A program made the translations under genes and the position numbers. Of a stretch of 31,857 nt of DNA, positions 30,073-31,857 are shown piece after piece (within the stretch, counting starts at the first letter, position 1; every line of letters starts with the position of its first letter). This DNA comes from Schoenoplectus triqueter (lineage: Eukaryota; Streptophyta; Magnoliopsida; Poales; Cyperaceae). The notes beneath the pieces were generated by a model. That model worked only from the letters and a program-made list of their open reading frames with translations, made no database searches and was not told the origin of the DNA. Location of the stretch: positions 1 to 31,857 of the forward strand of contig CAXKVV010000717.1 of assembly GCA_964058805.1 (NCBI GenBank), read 5' to 3'.

Positions 30073-31337
30073 ATGGGACTGCATGAAGTCTCAGTATTTG
30101 ATGCTGAAGATCCTCTGACCTATGCGGAAGCAGTGGATAGACCCGACTCTGATAAATGGCTGGAGGCCATGAGATCCGAAATACAGTCCATGTATGACAA
30201 CAAGGTTTGGAACCTGGTTGCACCACTTGTTGGGGTAAAACCCATAGCTAACAAGTGGGTTTTTTAAAAGAAAAACAGGCATGGATGATAATATGATTAT
30301 TTACAAAGTACGGCTAGTAGCGAAAGGTTTCAAGCAAATTCTCGACGTAGATTATGATGAAACTTTTTCGTCCGTAGCTATGTTTAAGTCAATTCGGATG
30401 CTCCTAGCAATTATCATATTTCATGATTATGAAATATGGCAAATGGATGTCAAAACCGTCTTCCTAAATGGAAATTTGGAAGAGGACGTGTATATGATAC
30501 AGCCCATAAGTTTTGAGGATCCAAAGAATGCTGGGAAGTTATGCAAGCTTCTCAGATCCATTATGGATTGAAGCAAGCATCACGGAGTTGGAATCTTTGA
30601 TTTGACGAAGAAGTCAAACAGTTTGACTTCGTCAGATGCAAAGAAGAACATTGTGTATACAGGAAAACTAGTGGGAGTGTCATCGCTATTTTAACCCTCT
30701 ATGTGGACGATATACTCTTAATGGGAAATAATATTCCCCTATTGCAATCAGCCAAATCTTCATTAAAGAAAGTGTTCTCAATGAAAGATTTGGGCGAGAC
30801 TGTCTATATACTAGGCATAAAGATCTATAGAGATAGATCTAAGAGACTTATTGGATTAAGTCAAAGTACATACATTGATAAAGTGCTGAATCGGTTCAGC
30901 ACGTAGAATTCTAAGAAAAGATTTCTGCCAATGAATCATGGTGCACAGCTTAGCAAGACTCAGTGTCCTTTGACAACTGATGAGCAAAACATAATGAGTA
31001 GAGTACCATATGCTTCGGCTATTGGCTCTATCATGTACGCCATGTTGTGCACTCGCCCTGATGTCTCGTACGCTTGGAGTGTGACGAGTAGATATCAGGT
31101 TAATCCATACTAGGAGCACTGGAATGCTGCAAAGAATATCTTTAAGTACTTAAGAAGAACTAAGGATATGTTTCTCATCTACGGTGCTGACTTGGAGCTC
31201 GTGGTAAGTGATTACACAGACGTTATCACCTCATATGAAAAATCATAAATAGAGGCGACGTAAAGATTTGTAAAATTGACACCGTCGGCAACACAGCTGA
31301 TCCACTTGTAAGATCTCTACCTCAGGCCAAGCACTAG
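30073..31337 (+). pseudogene. Copia reverse transcriptase with RNase H mostly deleted (unit 2)
   Basis: It appears identical to unit 1 in this segment at a constant offset of 7735. It has the same stop codons, the same two frame changes, YVDD at 30700-30711, and the same RNase H deletion with only the first conserved Asp region left. Sharing every lesion shows that the lesions predate the duplication, or that the second unit is a copy created in assembly. Confidence 0.87.
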
Positions 31338-31476
31338 TTGCACATATCTTCTATGGGTTTGAGACACATAGGAGATTGGCTGTGAGATTTTCCTTTAAAT
31401 CTGAGAGATTTATAGAATAAAGAGATTTGTATAAGGCATGGCTCAATATGATTGACTCCAAGCTTAAGTGGGAGAT
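31338..31476 (+). other. Unit 2 region between pol and LTR, with polypurine tract
   Basis: The same non-coding tail as unit 1. The polypurine tract AAGTGGGAGA is at 31466-31475, one base before LTR copy 3. Confidence 0.85.
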
Positions 31477-31857
31477 TGTTAGTTTGTAATAATCTTGAAG
31501 TCAATAATACGATAAATTTGTTATATAAAGCTTTGTTCATGAATTGGATATTTAAACGATATTTTGTTTCCTTGAGTATTATTGAATTTATGAATCATTC
31601 CGAGTTCATGACTGGAATTGTGAAACTTCATAATATAGAATATACTCTTAAAAGTCACTAACCAAGGTAATTAGCAGGAACACTAATTAACCGTTATCAG
31701 GTTAGTATGTGGATTAAATGATGGTCAAGTTTTACAGACCATAGACAAAGAGTTGTCATTTTAATCACATAAATAGATGTTCAAGGAACATCGTATTTGA
31801 TAGACCCCGAATGAAACATTAAATGGAATTGTGTTCGTGTCATTAATGTTTTCGTTC
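31477..31857 (+). repeat. Copia LTR, copy 3 (first 381 bp, cut by window end)
   Basis: It begins TGTTAG after the unit 2 polypurine tract and matches the first 381 bases of copies 1 and 2 without differences seen by eye. Whether it is followed by flanking DNA with the GCTCA target duplication, or by a further tandem unit, cannot be told from this window. Confidence 0.95.

Larger units (their letters stand above)
16043..31857 (+). mobile_element. Tandem Ty1/Copia array: LTR-internal-LTR-internal-LTR (right end outside window)
   Basis: Three copies of the same LTR start at 16043, 23742 and 31477, with two internal regions between them. The unit length is 7699 bp for unit 1 and 7735 bp for unit 2. 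Each internal region has a tRNA-Met primer site, a long repeat-rich leader, decayed gag, protease, integrase and reverse transcriptase, and a polypurine tract, in Copia order (integrase before reverse transcriptase). The bases before the first LTR, GCTCA (16038-16042), would be the target duplication, but the right flank is not in the window. The reading frames share the same lesions in both units. The lineage may be Tork/Angela-like, with low confidence. Confidence 0.95.

Overview
The window is nuclear DNA from a flowering plant, probably a eudicot. It is AT-rich, is packed with plant-type MITEs and LTR retrotransposons, and holds a single convincing host gene: an intronless 9-cis-epoxycarotenoid dioxygenase (NCED), the committed step of abscisic acid synthesis. 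I see no bacterial or phage genes, no CRISPR array, no rRNA and no tRNA gene.

Layout. (1) 1-8914 is intergenic DNA upstream of NCED. It contains a microsatellite, a truncated hAT-like end, a MULE-like inverted-repeat element, three hAT-type MITEs with perfect 8-bp target-site duplications (4712-4871, 5872-6528, 7958-8406), a degenerate fourth (6747-7081), and a 413-bp foldback element (7402-7814). (2) 8915-10872 is the NCED promoter, leader and complete coding sequence (589 aa, + strand), with all four iron-ligand histidines and the three second-shell glutamates at family spacing. (3) 11379-11968 is the left end of an old Ty1/Copia element (partial LTR, primer-binding site, start of gag), cut off by the next insertion. 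(4) 11969-16042 is a non-coding stretch that begins with an LTR-type TGTCACACCCC end and contains several hairpins and short repeats. It is interrupted in turn at 16043. (5) 16043-31857 is a tandem Copia array in the order LTR - internal - LTR - internal - LTR. The LTRs are 2111 bp, each unit is about 7.7 kb, and the third LTR runs off the window.

Both Copia units carry the same stop codons and frameshifts and the same loss of most of RNase H, so neither can encode its own replication proteins. The LTRs look identical by eye. Unit 2 differs from unit 1 by 36 extra bases, all insertions and all confined to about 27187-29226, with only two substitutions noticed elsewhere. That one-sided pattern looks like uncorrected long-read sequence rather than evolution, and it raises the question whether the second unit is real. 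Nested insertion gives the relative order: old Copia first, then the TGTCACACCCC element, then the tandem Copia.

I did not find a convincing new biological system. The most useful observations are the tandem array and its error signature, the repeat architecture of its LTR and leader (a six-copy 12-bp array before the TATA box, a 155-bp triplication, a stem-loop against the primer-binding site), and the MITE-borne G-boxes upstream of the NCED gene.
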